Assembly (NCBI RefSeq): GCF_001552175.1 | Contig: NZ_BCQR01000008.1 | Coordinates: 1-64,000 of the forward strand | Reading direction: 5' to 3' | DNA from: Actinomadura kijaniata NBRC 14229 | GTDB lineage: Bacteria > Actinomycetota > Actinomycetes > Streptosporangiales > Streptosporangiaceae | DNA length: 64,000 bases | Shown here: in pieces, positions 26,938 to 37,140 of the stretch | Position numbering within the stretch: position 1 is the first letter of the stretch | Layout of the letters: each line of letters opens with the position of its first letter | Notes under the pieces: generated by a model | The model's input: the letters and a program-made list of their open reading frames with translations, nothing else | The model's database searches: none | Told to the model about the DNA's origin: nothing | Position numbers and translations under genes: made by a program

Positions 26938-28346
26938 CTACTGCAGCCCACCCTGAGCTGGAAGGGCTCGACAGGTACAAGTTCGGCTGGGCCGACCCCG
27001 ACACCGCGGGTGCCTCGGCCAAGCGCGGCCTGAACGAGGATGTCGTCCGCGACATCTCGGCCAAGAAGAACGAGCCTGAGTGGATGCTCGACCTGCGCCT
27101 CAAGGGGCTGCGGCTGTTCGACAAGAAGCCCATGCCCGCCTGGGGCTCGGACCTGTCGGACATCGACTTCGAGAACATCAAGTACTTCGTGCGCTCCACG
27201 GAGAAGCAGGCGGCGTCCTGGGAGGAACTCCCCGAGGACATCAAGAACACCTACGACAAGCTCGGCATCCCCGAGGCCGAGAAGCAGCGCCTGGTCGCCG
27301 GTGTCGCCGCCCAGTACGAGTCCGAGGTCGTCTACCACAAGATCCGTGAGGACCTCGAGGAGAAGGGCGTCATCTTCGTCGACACCGACACCGGCCTGCG
27401 CGACTACCCGGAGATCTTCCAGGAGTACTTCGGCACGGTGATCCCGGTCGGCGACAACAAGTTCGCCGCGCTGAACACCGCGGTGTGGTCGGGCGGCTCG
27501 TTCATCTACGTCCCGCCGGGCGTCCACGTGGAGATCCCGCTCCAGGCCTACTTCCGGATCAACACCGAGAACATGGGCCAGTTCGAGCGGACCCTGATCA
27601 TCGCCGACGAGGGCTCGTACGTGCACTACGTCGAGGGCTGTACCGCGCCGATCTACAAGTCGGACTCGCTGCACTCGGCCGTGGTCGAGATCGTCGTGAA
27701 GAAGGACGCCCGCGTCCGCTACACGACCATCCAGAACTGGTCGAACAACGTCTACAACCTGGTGACCAAGCGCGCCGTCGCCTACGAGGGCGCGACCATG
27801 GAGTGGGTCGACGGCAACATCGGCTCCAAGGTCACCATGAAGTACCCGGCGGTGTACCTGCTGGGCGAGCACGCCAAGGGCGAGACGCTGTCGATCGCGT
27901 TCGCGGGCGAGGGCCAGCACCAGGACGCCGGCGCCAAGATGGTGCACGCGGCGCCCAACACCTCCTCGACCATCGTGTCCAAGTCGGTGGCGCGCGGCGG
28001 CGGCCGCACCTCCTACCGGGGTCTGATCCAGATCCAGGAGGGCGCGGCGGGCTCCAAGTCCACCGTCAAGTGCGACGCCCTGCTGGTCGACCAGATCAGC
28101 CGGTCCGACACCTACCCCTACGTCGACGTCCGCGAGGACGACGTGGAGATGGGCCACGAGGCGACCGTCTCCAAGGTGTCGGAGGACCAGCTGTTCTACC
28201 TGATGAGCCGCGGCCTCAACGAGGACGAGGCCATGGCGATGATCGTCCGCGGCTTCGTCGAGCCGATCGCTCGCGAGCTGCCCATGGAATACGCCCTTGA
28301 GCTGAACCGGCTCATCGAGCTGCAGATGGAAGGAGCCGTCGGCTGA
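26934..28346 (+). CDS. sufB: Fe-S cluster assembly scaffold SufB
   Basis: Core scaffold of the SufBC2D complex that assembles Fe-S clusters. The 470-residue protein is full length and intein-free (mycobacterial SufB often has an intein). The late VKCDALLVD Cys corresponds to the essential scaffold Cys of E. coli SufB. It starts at an ATG overlapping the sufR stop and its own stop overlaps the sufD start by one base, giving tight translational coupling. Confidence 0.97.
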   Translation: MTTAAHPELEGLDRYKFGWADPDTAGASAKRGLNEDVVRDISAKKNEPEWMLDLRLKGLRLFDKKPMPAWGSDLSDIDFENIKYFVRSTEKQAASWEELPEDIKNTYDKLGIPEAEKQRLVAGVAAQYESEVVYHKIREDLEEKGVIFVDTDTGLRDYPEIFQEYFGTVIPVGDNKFAALNTAVWSGGSFIYVPPGVHVEIPLQAYFRINTENMGQFERTLIIADEGSYVHYVEGCTAPIYKSDSLHSAVVEIVVKKDARVRYTTIQNWSNNVYNLVTKRAVAYEGATMEWVDGNIGSKVTMKYPAVYLLGEHAKGETLSIAFAGEGQHQDAGAKMVHAAPNTSSTIVSKSVARGGGRTSYRGLIQIQEGAAGSKSTVKCDALLVDQISRSDTYPYVDVREDDVEMGHEATVSKVSEDQLFYLMSRGLNEDEAMAMIVRGFVEPIARELPMEYALELNRLIELQMEGAVG

Positions 28347-29470
28347 TGGGGCTGGAGACCAAGCCTCTTTCGACGCTGCACGAGAAGGCGTCGTACGAGG
28401 TGGCCGACTTCGAGGTGCCCACCGGCCGCGAGGAGGAGTGGCGGTTCACCCCGCTGCGCCGGCTGCGCGGCCTGCACAACGGCACCGCAGAGGCCAACGG
28501 CAAGATCCTCGTCGAGGTCGACGCGCCGGGCGAGGTGACCGTCGAGACGGTCGGCCGGGACGACGAGCGCCTCGGCCGGGCCTACGTGCCCGCCGACCGC
28601 GTCAGCGCGCAGGCGTGGAGCGCGTTCACCGAGGCCGTCGTGGTGACGGTGCCGAAGGAGACCGAGGTCGCGGCCCCGGTCGTGATCCGCCGCCGCGGCG
28701 AGTCCGTCGAGGGCGCCTCCTACGGCCACACCACGATCGTGGTGGAGCGGCACGCCCGCGCCACCGTCGTGCTGAGCCACCGCGGCTCGGCGACCTACGC
28801 CGACAACGTCGAGTTCGTCGTCGGCGACGGCGCCTCCCTGTCGGTGATCAGCCTCCAGGACTGGGCCGACGACGCGGTGCACGTGTCCCACCAGCACGCG
28901 AGGCTGGGCCGCGACGCGCGCTTCGTGTCGCACAACATCAGCCTGGGCGGCGACCTGGTGCGCATCTCCCCGTCGGTGGCCTACACCGCGCCCGGCGGCG
29001 ACGCCGAGCTGTACGGCGTGTACTTCGCCGACGGCGGCCAGCACCTGGAGCACCGCCTGCTGGTGGACCACACCGGTCCCCACTGCCGCAGCCGGGTCGA
29101 CTACCGGGGCGCGCTGCAGGACCAGGACGCCCACGCGGTCTGGATCGGCGACGTGATCATCCGCGCCGAGGCCGAGGGCACCGACACCTACGAGCTGAAC
29201 CGCAACCTCGTCCTCACCGACGGCACGCGGGTCGACTCGGTGCCGAACCTGGAGATCCTGACCGGTGAGGTCGCCGGCGCCGGCCACGCCTCGGCGTCCG
29301 GCCGCCTGGACGACGACCACCTGTTCTACCTGCAGGCCCGCGGCATCCCCGCCGACGAGGCCAAGCGCATGGTGGTGCGCGGGTTCCTCGGCCAGCTCAT
29401 CGAGCGCATCGAGGTCGAGGACGTGCGCGTCAAGGTCGAAGAGGCGATCGAGGCGGAGCTGGCCCGATGA
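28346..29470 (+). CDS. sufD: Fe-S cluster assembly protein SufD
   Basis: Partner of SufB in the SufBC2D scaffold. The 374-residue beta-helix protein has the conserved HLEHRLLVDH...SRVDYRGAL block that includes the His involved in cluster assembly at the SufB-SufD interface, and a C-terminal ARGIPADEAKRMVVRGF motif shared with SufB. Starts at TGATG overlap and ends in an ATGA overlap with the Rieske gene. Confidence 0.96.
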   Translation: MGLETKPLSTLHEKASYEVADFEVPTGREEEWRFTPLRRLRGLHNGTAEANGKILVEVDAPGEVTVETVGRDDERLGRAYVPADRVSAQAWSAFTEAVVVTVPKETEVAAPVVIRRRGESVEGASYGHTTIVVERHARATVVLSHRGSATYADNVEFVVGDGASLSVISLQDWADDAVHVSHQHARLGRDARFVSHNISLGGDLVRISPSVAYTAPGGDAELYGVYFADGGQHLEHRLLVDHTGPHCRSRVDYRGALQDQDAHAVWIGDVIIRAEAEGTDTYELNRNLVLTDGTRVDSVPNLEILTGEVAGAGHASASGRLDDDHLFYLQARGIPADEAKRMVVRGFLGQLIERIEVEDVRVKVEEAIEAELAR

Positions 29471-29787
29471 GCGAGTTCGTGAAGGTGTGCCCGCTGGCCG
29501 AGATCCCCGCCGAGGGGGCGCTGGCCGTGGAGGTCGACGACACCCCCGTCGCGCTGGTGCGCACCGGCGACGACGTGTTCGCGGTCAACGACATCTGCTC
29601 GCACGCCGAGGTCTCGCTGTCCGAGGGCGAGATCTACAACGGCACCATCGAGTGCTGGCTGCACGGGTCCTGCTTCGACCTGCGCACGGGCAAGCCCACC
29701 AACCCGCCGGCGACGCAGCCGGTCGCCACCTACCGGGTGAAGGTCGAGGACGGCGACGTCTACGTCTCGCTCGGCTCCGAAGACTGA
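29467..29787 (+). CDS. Rieske-type [2Fe-2S] ferredoxin of the suf operon
   Basis: A soluble 106-residue Rieske domain. The cluster ligands are Cys44/His46 in CSHAEV and Cys63/His66 in CWLHGS. It resembles the ferredoxin components of ring-hydroxylating dioxygenases, but its place between sufD and sufC, common in actinomycetes, indicates an electron-transfer role in Suf assembly. The exact role is not established. ATG overlaps the sufD stop. Confidence 0.93.
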   Translation: MSEFVKVCPLAEIPAEGALAVEVDDTPVALVRTGDDVFAVNDICSHAEVSLSEGEIYNGTIECWLHGSCFDLRTGKPTNPPATQPVATYRVKVEDGDVYVSLGSED

Positions 29788-29820
29788 CACCCGAGAGACA
29801 TACGAGAGAGCGCTACAGAT

Positions 29821-30579
29821 ATGGCCACGCTTGAGATCCGCGACCTCCACGTCTCCGTCGGCGACGGCGAAGAGACCAAGGAGATCCTGCGCGGGGTCGA
29901 CCTGACCGTGAAGGCGGGCGAGACCCACGCGATCATGGGGCCGAACGGCTCCGGCAAGTCCACCCTCGCCTACGCCATCGCCGGGCACCCGAAGTACACC
30001 ATCACCTCGGGCTCGGTCACCCTGGACGGCGAGGACGTCCTGGAGATGAGCGTCGACGAGCGCGCCCGCGCCGGCCTGTTCCTGGCGATGCAGTACCCCG
30101 TCGAGGTCCCGGGCGTGTCGGTGTCGAACTTCCTGCGCTCGGCCGTGACCGCCGTGCGCGGCGAGGCCCCGAAGCTGCGCGAGTTCTCCAAGGAGATGAA
30201 GGCCGCGATGGACGCGCTGTCCATCGACCCGGCGTTCGCCCAGCGCTCCCTGAACGAGGGCTTCTCCGGCGGTGAGAAGAAGCGCCACGAGATCCTCCAG
30301 CTGGAGATGCTCAAGCCGAAGATCGCGGTGCTGGACGAGACCGACTCCGGCCTGGACGTGGACGCGCTGAAGGTCGTCTCCGAGGGCGTCAACCGGTTCT
30401 CGGGCACCGGCGACACCGGCGTCCTGCTGATCACGCACTACACCCGCATCCTGCGCTACGTGAAGCCGGACTTCGTGCACGTGTTCGCCGGCGGCCGCGT
30501 GGTGGCCCAGGGCGGCCCCGAGCTGGCCGAGGAGCTGGAGAACGAGGGCTACGAGAAGTACGTGAAGGCGGGCGTGTAG
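29821..30579 (+). CDS. sufC: Suf complex ATPase SufC
   Basis: ABC-type ATPase that drives SufBCD conformational change. In 252 residues it has Walker A GPNGSGKST (40-48), signature FSGGEKKR and Walker B IAVLDETDSGLDVDA, with the Asp-Glu-Thr-Asp wording specific to SufC. It follows the Rieske gene by 33 bp and precedes sufS by 3 bp. Confidence 0.97.
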   Translation: MATLEIRDLHVSVGDGEETKEILRGVDLTVKAGETHAIMGPNGSGKSTLAYAIAGHPKYTITSGSVTLDGEDVLEMSVDERARAGLFLAMQYPVEVPGVSVSNFLRSAVTAVRGEAPKLREFSKEMKAAMDALSIDPAFAQRSLNEGFSGGEKKRHEILQLEMLKPKIAVLDETDSGLDVDALKVVSEGVNRFSGTGDTGVLLITHYTRILRYVKPDFVHVFAGGRVVAQGGPELAEELENEGYEKYVKAGV

Positions 30580-31845
<1,266 letters not shown>

Positions 31846-31857
31846 GGAACAGCCCGG

Positions 31858-31888
31858 GCGGCCCCCCGGTTGTAGTTCGGGGGACCGC
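31858..31888 (+). other. hairpin in the sufS-sufU gap
   Basis: GCGG plus CCCCC (31858-31867) pairs with GGGGG plus CCGC (31879-31888) with one C/A mismatch; the loop is GGTTGTAGTTC. No T-tract follows, so it may be an RNA processing or stability element rather than a terminator. The sufU ribosome site (AAAGGAAG) lies just downstream. Confidence 0.5.
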
Positions 31889-31904
31889 GTGAGAAAGGAA
31901 GTCC

Positions 31905-32363
31905 ATGCAGCTCGAGGCGATGTACCAGGAGGTCATCCTGGATCATTACCGCAACCCCCTGAACAAGGGGCTGCGGGAGCCGTTCGAGGGCGAGGCGCAC
32001 CACGTCAACCCGACGTGCGGCGACGAGGTGACGCTGCGCGTGCACCTGGAGGGCGAGGGGCGGGACGCCACCGTCGCCGACGTCTCGTACGACGCCATGG
32101 GCTGCTCGATCAGCCAGGCCAGCGCCTCGGTGATGTCCGACCTGGTCATCGGCAAGTCCGTCAAGGAGGCGATGGAGGTCGGCGACGAGTTCCTGGCGCT
32201 GATGCAGTCACGCGGCCAGGACGTCGAGCCGAACGAGGACGTCCTGGAGGACGCCGTCGCCTTCGCCGGGGTCTCCAAGTACCCCGCCCGGATCAAGTGC
32301 GCCCTGCTCGCCTGGATGGCGTGGAAGGACGCGACCGCCCGCGCTCTCGGAGAGGCATCATGA
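31905..32363 (+). CDS. sufU: zinc-dependent sulfurtransferase SufU
   Basis: Accepts persulfide sulfur from SufS. The 152-residue IscU-fold protein has the SufU zinc site Cys38, Asp40, Cys67 and Cys132 (TCGDE, GCSIS, IKCALL) and the SufU-specific longer middle insertion. AAAGGAAG precedes the ATG. Its stop overlaps the next start as ATGA. Confidence 0.95.
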   Translation: MQLEAMYQEVILDHYRNPLNKGLREPFEGEAHHVNPTCGDEVTLRVHLEGEGRDATVADVSYDAMGCSISQASASVMSDLVIGKSVKEAMEVGDEFLALMQSRGQDVEPNEDVLEDAVAFAGVSKYPARIKCALLAWMAWKDATARALGEAS

Positions 32364-32794
32364 CCGACACCACCGCCACCGACGCCGCGAAGGCGGAGGA
32401 GCAGACCGAGCAGGTCGAGCAGCAGTCCCCGGCGGCCGACACGGCCGTCACGGCCGACGCGGCCGCCACCCCGGGCCTGGAGGACGACGCCACGCCCGAG
32501 GAGGAGGTCCTGGAGGCGCTCAAGGACGTCGTCGACCCCGAGCTCGGCATCAACGTCGTCGATCTCGGCCTGGTCTACGGCGTCGACATCAGCGACGGCG
32601 TGGCGACCCTGGACATGACCCTGACCAGCGCCGCCTGCCCGCTCACCGACGTGATCGAGGACCAGGCGCACAGCGCGCTGGAGGGCCTGGTGCAGGACGT
32701 CAAGATCAACTGGGTCTGGCTGCCGCCGTGGGGCCCCGACAAGATCACCGACGAGGGCCGCGACCAGCTGCGCGCCCTCGGCTTCAACGTCTGA
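32360..32794 (+). CDS. sufT: SufT-like MIP18/DUF59 Fe-S maturation protein
   Basis: A 144-residue protein whose last 100 residues form a MIP18 (DUF59) domain: EEVLEALKDVVDPELGINVVDLGLVYG and a TSAACPLTDVIEDQ segment with the conserved Cys. The first 45 residues are an acidic, Ala/Glu/Thr-rich tail. SufT-type proteins help transfer clusters to target proteins. It is last in the suf operon and is followed by a perfect terminator. Confidence 0.9.
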   Translation: MTDTTATDAAKAEEQTEQVEQQSPAADTAVTADAAATPGLEDDATPEEEVLEALKDVVDPELGINVVDLGLVYGVDISDGVATLDMTLTSAACPLTDVIEDQAHSALEGLVQDVKINWVWLPPWGPDKITDEGRDQLRALGFNV

Positions 32795-32816
32795 TCCGGC
32801 ACTCGCCCGACGCCGC

Positions 32817-32850
32817 ACGAGGCCGCGCCCCGCCCGGGGCGCGGCCTCGT
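32817..32850 (+). terminator. terminator of the suf operon
   Basis: ACGAGGCCGCGCCCC (32817-32831) is perfectly complementary to GGGGCGCGGCCTCGT (32836-32850), a 15-bp stem with a 4-nt loop, 22 bp after the sufT stop. Confidence 0.88.
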
Positions 32851-32907
32851 CGCGTTCCCCCGGCACCGGAAGGCGGCCGGGCGCCCGGCGCGTTAGGCTG
32901 GGGGAGT

Positions 32908-32939
32908 CGGGCGGCCGAGAGGGGAAGCTCGGCCGCCCG
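32908..32939 (-). terminator. terminator of the Crp-family regulator gene
   Basis: CGGGCGGCCGAG (32908-32919) pairs with CTCGGCCGCCCG (32928-32939) around an 8-nt loop. It lies 22 bp past the minus-strand regulator's stop. Confidence 0.75.
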
Positions 32940-32961
32940 GCCCACGACGGCCCCGTCCGGG

Positions 32962-33660
32962 TCAGTCGAGGTCGGACGCGGCGTAGGTGCGCAGGCCCGC
33001 CACGTCCAGCACGGTGATGCGCCGCCAGCCGGTGTGGATCAGGCCGCGCCTGCGCAGCACCGCCAGCGAACGCGCGACGGTCTCCCGCGAGGTGTCGGTC
33101 CAGCTGCCCAGCTCCTCCTGCGACAGCGGGGGACCGATCTCGATCGCGCCGTTGGGGCCGGGCGGGCGGTGGTAGGCCGACAGCTCGGCCAGGTCGGCCA
33201 GCAGCGCCGCCAGCCGTTGGCCGCCGCTCGCGCTCACGTGCGCTTGGAGGCGGTGGTCGGCGTCCCCGAGACGCCGGATGAAGGTGTCGCTGACCCGCTG
33301 CCAAGCCGCCGGGTACCGCTCCAGGAAGGCCGCGAACCGCTCGGCGGTCAGCACCAGCGCCAGGACCGGGCCGAGCGCGGTGATCGTCGCCGACCGGCGG
33401 CGCCCGCTCAGCAGCGCCGACTCGGCCACCAGATCGCCGGGGCCGCGCACGGCGAGCACGACGTCGTGCCCGTCGGAGGCCGCCGAGGACACCTTCGCCC
33501 ACCCGGCCATGATGATCATCACATGGTCGGAGGAGTCGCCCTCGTGGACCAGCACGGAACGGCTCGGAAAGCTCTGGTCCCGGCCGCGCTCGCGCAGCGC
33601 GGCCCGTTCCGGCGGCCCGAGCGTGCCCCAGAACGTGGGACGAGGGGAAGACGAGGGCAT
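32962..33660 (-). CDS. Crp/Fnr-family transcriptional regulator
   Basis: A 232-residue protein with an N-terminal cyclic-nucleotide-binding beta barrel (about 20-120) and a C-terminal winged helix (LSQEELGSWTDTSRETVARSLAVLRRRGLI). It has no cysteines, so it is not an Fe-S FNR sensor. The ligand is unknown; the usual cAMP residues are not obvious. TACGTT lies 8 nt before the ATG within a palindrome, suggesting a leaderless, possibly self-regulated message. Confidence 0.88.
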   Translation of the reverse strand: MPSSSPRPTFWGTLGPPERAALRERGRDQSFPSRSVLVHEGDSSDHVMIIMAGWAKVSSAASDGHDVVLAVRGPGDLVAESALLSGRRRSATITALGPVLALVLTAERFAAFLERYPAAWQRVSDTFIRRLGDADHRLQAHVSASGGQRLAALLADLAELSAYHRPPGPNGAIEIGPPLSQEELGSWTDTSRETVARSLAVLRRRGLIHTGWRRITVLDVAGLRTYAASDLD

Positions 33661-33667
33661 TTGCCGG

Positions 33668-33680
33668 AAACGTAACGTTT
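33668..33680. promoter_or_regulatory. palindrome in the Crp-family promoter
   Basis: AAACGT-A-ACGTTT is a perfect 13-bp inverted repeat lying over the -10 element of the minus-strand regulator gene, 8 bp upstream of its ATG, and about 65 bp before the divergent methyltransferase start. It is a candidate operator, possibly for autoregulation. Confidence 0.5.
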
Positions 33681-33746
33681 ATCGACCATGAGCGGAAGAC
33701 GTTCCTGTCGCCCGGGTCCGGGCCGCCGCGTGGTTACCGTGGCGGG

Positions 33747-34520
33747 GTGGAGAACGTCTTTCCGGACCGTGGTGAGGAGATCGTCGCGCGGCGGGCCGGG
33801 TCGTTCGGCGGACGGGCGGCGCAGTACGCCGAGGAGCGTCCCGACTACCCGGCGGCGGCCGTGCGCTGGTGCCTGGAGGCGGCCCCCGGCCGCCGTGTCC
33901 TCGACCTCGGGGCCGGGACCGGCAAGCTCACCGGGGTCCTGCTGCGCGGCGGGACGCCCGCCGGGCTGGTCACCGCCGTCGAACCGGACCCGGCGATGCT
34001 GGCCGAGCTGCGCCGCCGCCTCCCGGACGTCCCCGCCGTGCCCGGCGCCGCGGAGGAGATCCCCCTTCCGGACGGGGCGGTGGACGCGGTCCTGGTCGGG
34101 CAGGCGATGCACTGGTTCGATCCGGACCGCGCCCTTCCCGAGATCCACCGGGTGCTCGCCCCGGGCGGGGTGCTCGCCGGGCTGTGGAACCTGGACGACG
34201 ACCGCGTGCCGTGGGTCGCCGGGATGGAGGAGGTCGCCCGCAGCGGCGTCTCGTTCGAGCGGTGGCGGCCCAGGGGCCTGCCGCCGACCCGCTGGTTCCC
34301 GGAGGTGGAGCGGGCCGAGTTCCCCCACGTCCAGCGCCGCACGGCCGCCTCGATGACCGCGACCGTCGGCACCCACTCCCACGTCCTGGTCCTGGCGGAG
34401 GCCGAACGCGCCGCCCTGCTCGGCCGGGTCCGCGCCTACCTGGAGTCCCGCCCCGAGACCCGCGACGGGGAGTTCGACCTGCCGATCGTCACCGTCGCGA
34501 CGCGGGCGGTCCGGGGGTAG
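33747..34520 (+). CDS. class I SAM-dependent methyltransferase
   Basis: A 257-residue methyltransferase with motif I VLDLGAGTGKLT, an acidic motif II in VEPDPAML, and the Met11-type block GQAMHWFD. These features fit small-molecule methyltransferases of the UbiE group; no substrate can be named. TACCGT lies 6 nt before the GTG, suggesting a leaderless message. The last 32 bp overlap the convergent membrane protein gene. Confidence 0.85.
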   Translation: MENVFPDRGEEIVARRAGSFGGRAAQYAEERPDYPAAAVRWCLEAAPGRRVLDLGAGTGKLTGVLLRGGTPAGLVTAVEPDPAMLAELRRRLPDVPAVPGAAEEIPLPDGAVDAVLVGQAMHWFDPDRALPEIHRVLAPGGVLAGLWNLDDDRVPWVAGMEEVARSGVSFERWRPRGLPPTRWFPEVERAEFPHVQRRTAASMTATVGTHSHVLVLAEAERAALLGRVRAYLESRPETRDGEFDLPIVTVATRAVRG

Positions 34521-35100
34521 GGGCCTGCTCGTCCCCCTTGGACCGGGACGGCCAGAACGTCCAGGAGACCGGCCAGATCGCCCAGATCGCCAGCACCACC
34601 GTCAGGCGGACCGCCCAGCCCATCAGCTCCCGGGTGCGCTCCGGGTCGCCCACCATCACGATCATGGCGAGCAGGACGCCGCAGCCGATCGCCCACGCGA
34701 TCGTCGCCTTGCCGAACTCCACCCACTCGTAGCGGATCCGGGCCCTGCCGTACTTCGGCTTGGGCGTGGGCGGCGGGCCGCCCGCGTAGCGGTGTGCGAA
34801 CCTGGCGTCGGCCCACCTGACCCAGGAGTGGCCGAACGCCACCGAGTACCCCAGGTAGGCCGCCGACAGGCCGTGGGTGAAGTTCGCCGTCGCGCCGCCG
34901 CGCAGGTCGAGGACCGTCGCGGTCAGCAGTACCACGTCCACCAGCGGCACGCACAGCAGCAGGAACCCGCCCAGCCGGGGCCGCCGCAGCAGGTAGCGGA
35001 CCGCCAGCCCGGCGAACAGGATGACCCAGAAGCCGATCTCACAGGCGGCGATGACGCCGAGCAGCACGGTGTTCTCCCTCGTCTTGACCGTCGGTTCCAT
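34489..35100 (-). CDS. integral membrane protein of unknown function
   Basis: A 203-residue protein with five likely membrane helices and a basic loop (about 100-125) containing RRYAGGPP-like and KPKYGRARIRYEW sequences between helices three and four. I do not recognise the family. ATG at 35100 is chosen; ATG at 35127 would add nine residues, and neither has a strong ribosome site. It overlaps the 3' end of the methyltransferase gene and is divergent from the histidine kinase gene. Confidence 0.7.
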   Translation of the reverse strand: MEPTVKTRENTVLLGVIAACEIGFWVILFAGLAVRYLLRRPRLGGFLLLCVPLVDVVLLTATVLDLRGGATANFTHGLSAAYLGYSVAFGHSWVRWADARFAHRYAGGPPPTPKPKYGRARIRYEWVEFGKATIAWAIGCGVLLAMIVMVGDPERTRELMGWAVRLTVVLAIWAIWPVSWTFWPSRSKGDEQAPTPGPPASRR

Positions 35101-35226
35101 GGTCGGACGCGGGCCCGGCCGGGACATCGTCCCCGGCGTGGAGATCGGGGGTCCTTCGAACGATGTACGCCTCCCCCCTTCACCCGGCGGAGGCGTGGCG
35201 CGTTCGGAGGATGCTGAGATGGGACC

Positions 35227-36447
35227 GTGCGCATCACCATCCGCCGAGAGGCCCTCGGCCGCCTCACCACCGGCAAGGACGCCCTGTGGACGGCCGGAGC
35301 CTGCGTGGGCGGCGTGCTGCTGCTGATCGCGTCCGGCTACGTCACCTGGGACCGGGACCACGCGCCGCCCCTGCCGGTCCGGCTGGTCCCGCTGGTCGGG
35401 CTGTGCGTCGGCATGCTGCTGCGGCGCACCGCCCCGACGACCGGGTTGGGGATCTCCAGCGTCGCCAACCTGCTGGATCTGTACATCGGCCCCAGCCTCG
35501 GCAGCGCGATCATCTACAGCGACGCCCTGTACGCGGCCACCGTCTACGGCCCGCGCCGGGCGCACCGGGGCCTGCTGGCGGGCACCCTGGCGGGCGTGGT
35601 CCTGACGGCGGCGACCTGCTGGACCCTCATCGGCGACTACAAGGTGGCCGTCATCGTCGGCGCGGTCGCGGGCACCACCTGGGTCGCGCCGGTGCTCACC
35701 GGCCTGATCGTGGTGGAGCACCGGGACCGGGCGCGGGCCGAGCGGCTGCGCGCCCAGCAGGTGGCGCGGCTGGCCGAGCTGGACCGGCGCGGCGCCGTCA
35801 ACGCCGAACGCGCGCGCATGGCCCGCGAGCTGCACGACGTCATCGCCAACCACCTCAGCGCCGTGGCCCTGCACTCCTCGGCGGTGCTGAAGCTGCCCGA
35901 CATGGACCGCGCGAGCGTCACCCGCGCCATGGAGGTGATCCGGGAGAACAGCGTCCAGGGGCTCGCCGAGATGCGCCGCATGATCACCCTGCTGCGGGAG
36001 GGCGACGGGGCCGACGCCGACGCCCCCTCCGCGCCCCGCCTGTCGGGGCTGGAACGGCTGGTCGCGCACACCGCGCGGTCGGACCTGTCGGCCCGCCTGG
36101 AGGTGGCGGGGACGCCCCCGGACCTGCCCGCCGCCGTGGAGCTGGCGGCCTACCGCATCGTCCAGGAGTCGCTGACCAACGCGCTCAAGCATGCCGGGCC
36201 CGGCCGCGTCCGGGTGCTGCTGGAGTATCGTCCCGACCGGGTCGCGCTCTCGGTGGACAGCCCGCTCGGGCGGGACGGGGCCCGGCTGCCCGGCTCGGGC
36301 GCCGGGCTGATCGGGATGCGGGAACGGGCGTCGGTGCTGGGCGGGACGTTCACGGCGGGGCCCGACGGCGACCACTGGCGGGTGCGCGCGGAGCTGCCGG
36401 TGGAGCCGGTGCCGGCTCCGGCGGAGAGGGAGACGGAGAGCGCATGA
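35227..36447 (+). CDS. NarL/DesK-type sensor histidine kinase
   Basis: A 406-residue kinase with about four to five membrane helices in the first 165 residues, a dimerization/phosphoacceptor helix with ARELHDVIANHLS (His203) and a HATPase domain with ESLTNALKHA and GLIGMRER. There is no large extracellular sensor, so it may sense the membrane or an intramembrane signal. TGAGAT lies 6 nt before the GTG. The ATGA overlap couples it to the response regulator. Confidence 0.92.
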   Translation: MRITIRREALGRLTTGKDALWTAGACVGGVLLLIASGYVTWDRDHAPPLPVRLVPLVGLCVGMLLRRTAPTTGLGISSVANLLDLYIGPSLGSAIIYSDALYAATVYGPRRAHRGLLAGTLAGVVLTAATCWTLIGDYKVAVIVGAVAGTTWVAPVLTGLIVVEHRDRARAERLRAQQVARLAELDRRGAVNAERARMARELHDVIANHLSAVALHSSAVLKLPDMDRASVTRAMEVIRENSVQGLAEMRRMITLLREGDGADADAPSAPRLSGLERLVAHTARSDLSARLEVAGTPPDLPAAVELAAYRIVQESLTNALKHAGPGRVRVLLEYRPDRVALSVDSPLGRDGARLPGSGAGLIGMRERASVLGGTFTAGPDGDHWRVRAELPVEPVPAPAERETESA

Positions 36448-37124
36448 TCAAGGTGCTGGTGGCCGACGACCAGGCCGCGGTCCGGGCCGGGCTGGTCCTG
36501 ATCCTCAACGCCGCCCCCGACGTCCAGGTGGTGGCCGAGGCCGCCGACGGCGAGGAGGCCGTCGCGCTGACCCGGCACCTGCGGCCCGACGTGGTGCTGA
36601 TGGACATCCGCATGCCGAACCTGGACGGGATCTCCGCGACCCGGGAGCTGGCGGGCGTCGCCGACGTGCTGGTGCTGACCACCTTCGACGTGGACGAGTA
36701 CGTGTTCGGGGCGCTGCGCGCCGGGGCGGCGGGGTTCCTGCTCAAGGACGTCGAGGCCGACCGCCTGGTCGAGGCGGTCCGCACCGTCGCGGCCGGGGAC
36801 GGGGTGATCGCCCCGCAGGTGACCCGCCGCCTGATCGGCGAGTTCGCGGGCCGTCCCGCCACCGCGCCCACCGCCCCGCCCGGCCTGGCGGAGCTGACCC
36901 CGCGCGAGCGCGAGGTGTTCGCCTGCCTGGGGGAGGGCCTGTCCAACGGGCAGATCGCGCGCCGCCTCGACATGGCCGAGACCACCACCAAGACGCATGT
37001 CAGCCGGATCCTGGCCAAGCTGGGGCTGCGCAGCCGCGTCCAGGCGGCCATCCTCGCGCAGGAGGTGGCCGCAGGCGGCCGTTCCGGGGCGTTCCCGACC
37101 TCGGAATCGCCGGGCGGACGTTGA
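36444..37124 (+). CDS. NarL/FixJ-family response regulator
   Basis: A 226-residue regulator: receiver domain (about 1-118) with phosphoacceptor Asp54 in VLMDIRMP, then an Ala/Pro linker and a LuxR-type HTH (LTPREREVFACLGEGLSNGQIA). It is the partner of the kinase it overlaps. No target can be inferred from the window. Confidence 0.94.
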   Translation: MIKVLVADDQAAVRAGLVLILNAAPDVQVVAEAADGEEAVALTRHLRPDVVLMDIRMPNLDGISATRELAGVADVLVLTTFDVDEYVFGALRAGAAGFLLKDVEADRLVEAVRTVAAGDGVIAPQVTRRLIGEFAGRPATAPTAPPGLAELTPREREVFACLGEGLSNGQIARRLDMAETTTKTHVSRILAKLGLRSRVQAAILAQEVAAGGRSGAFPTSESPGGR

Positions 37125-37140
37125 TCGCCTCACGGCCCTC

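Noticed and set aside
26934-28346. Intein in sufB
   Set aside because: The reading frame is 470 residues, uninterrupted, and all conserved blocks are contiguous.
32962-33660. FNR-type oxygen sensor controlling the arc genes
   Set aside because: The Crp-family protein has no cysteines for a cluster, and no TTGAT-type inverted repeat was found before arcD1.
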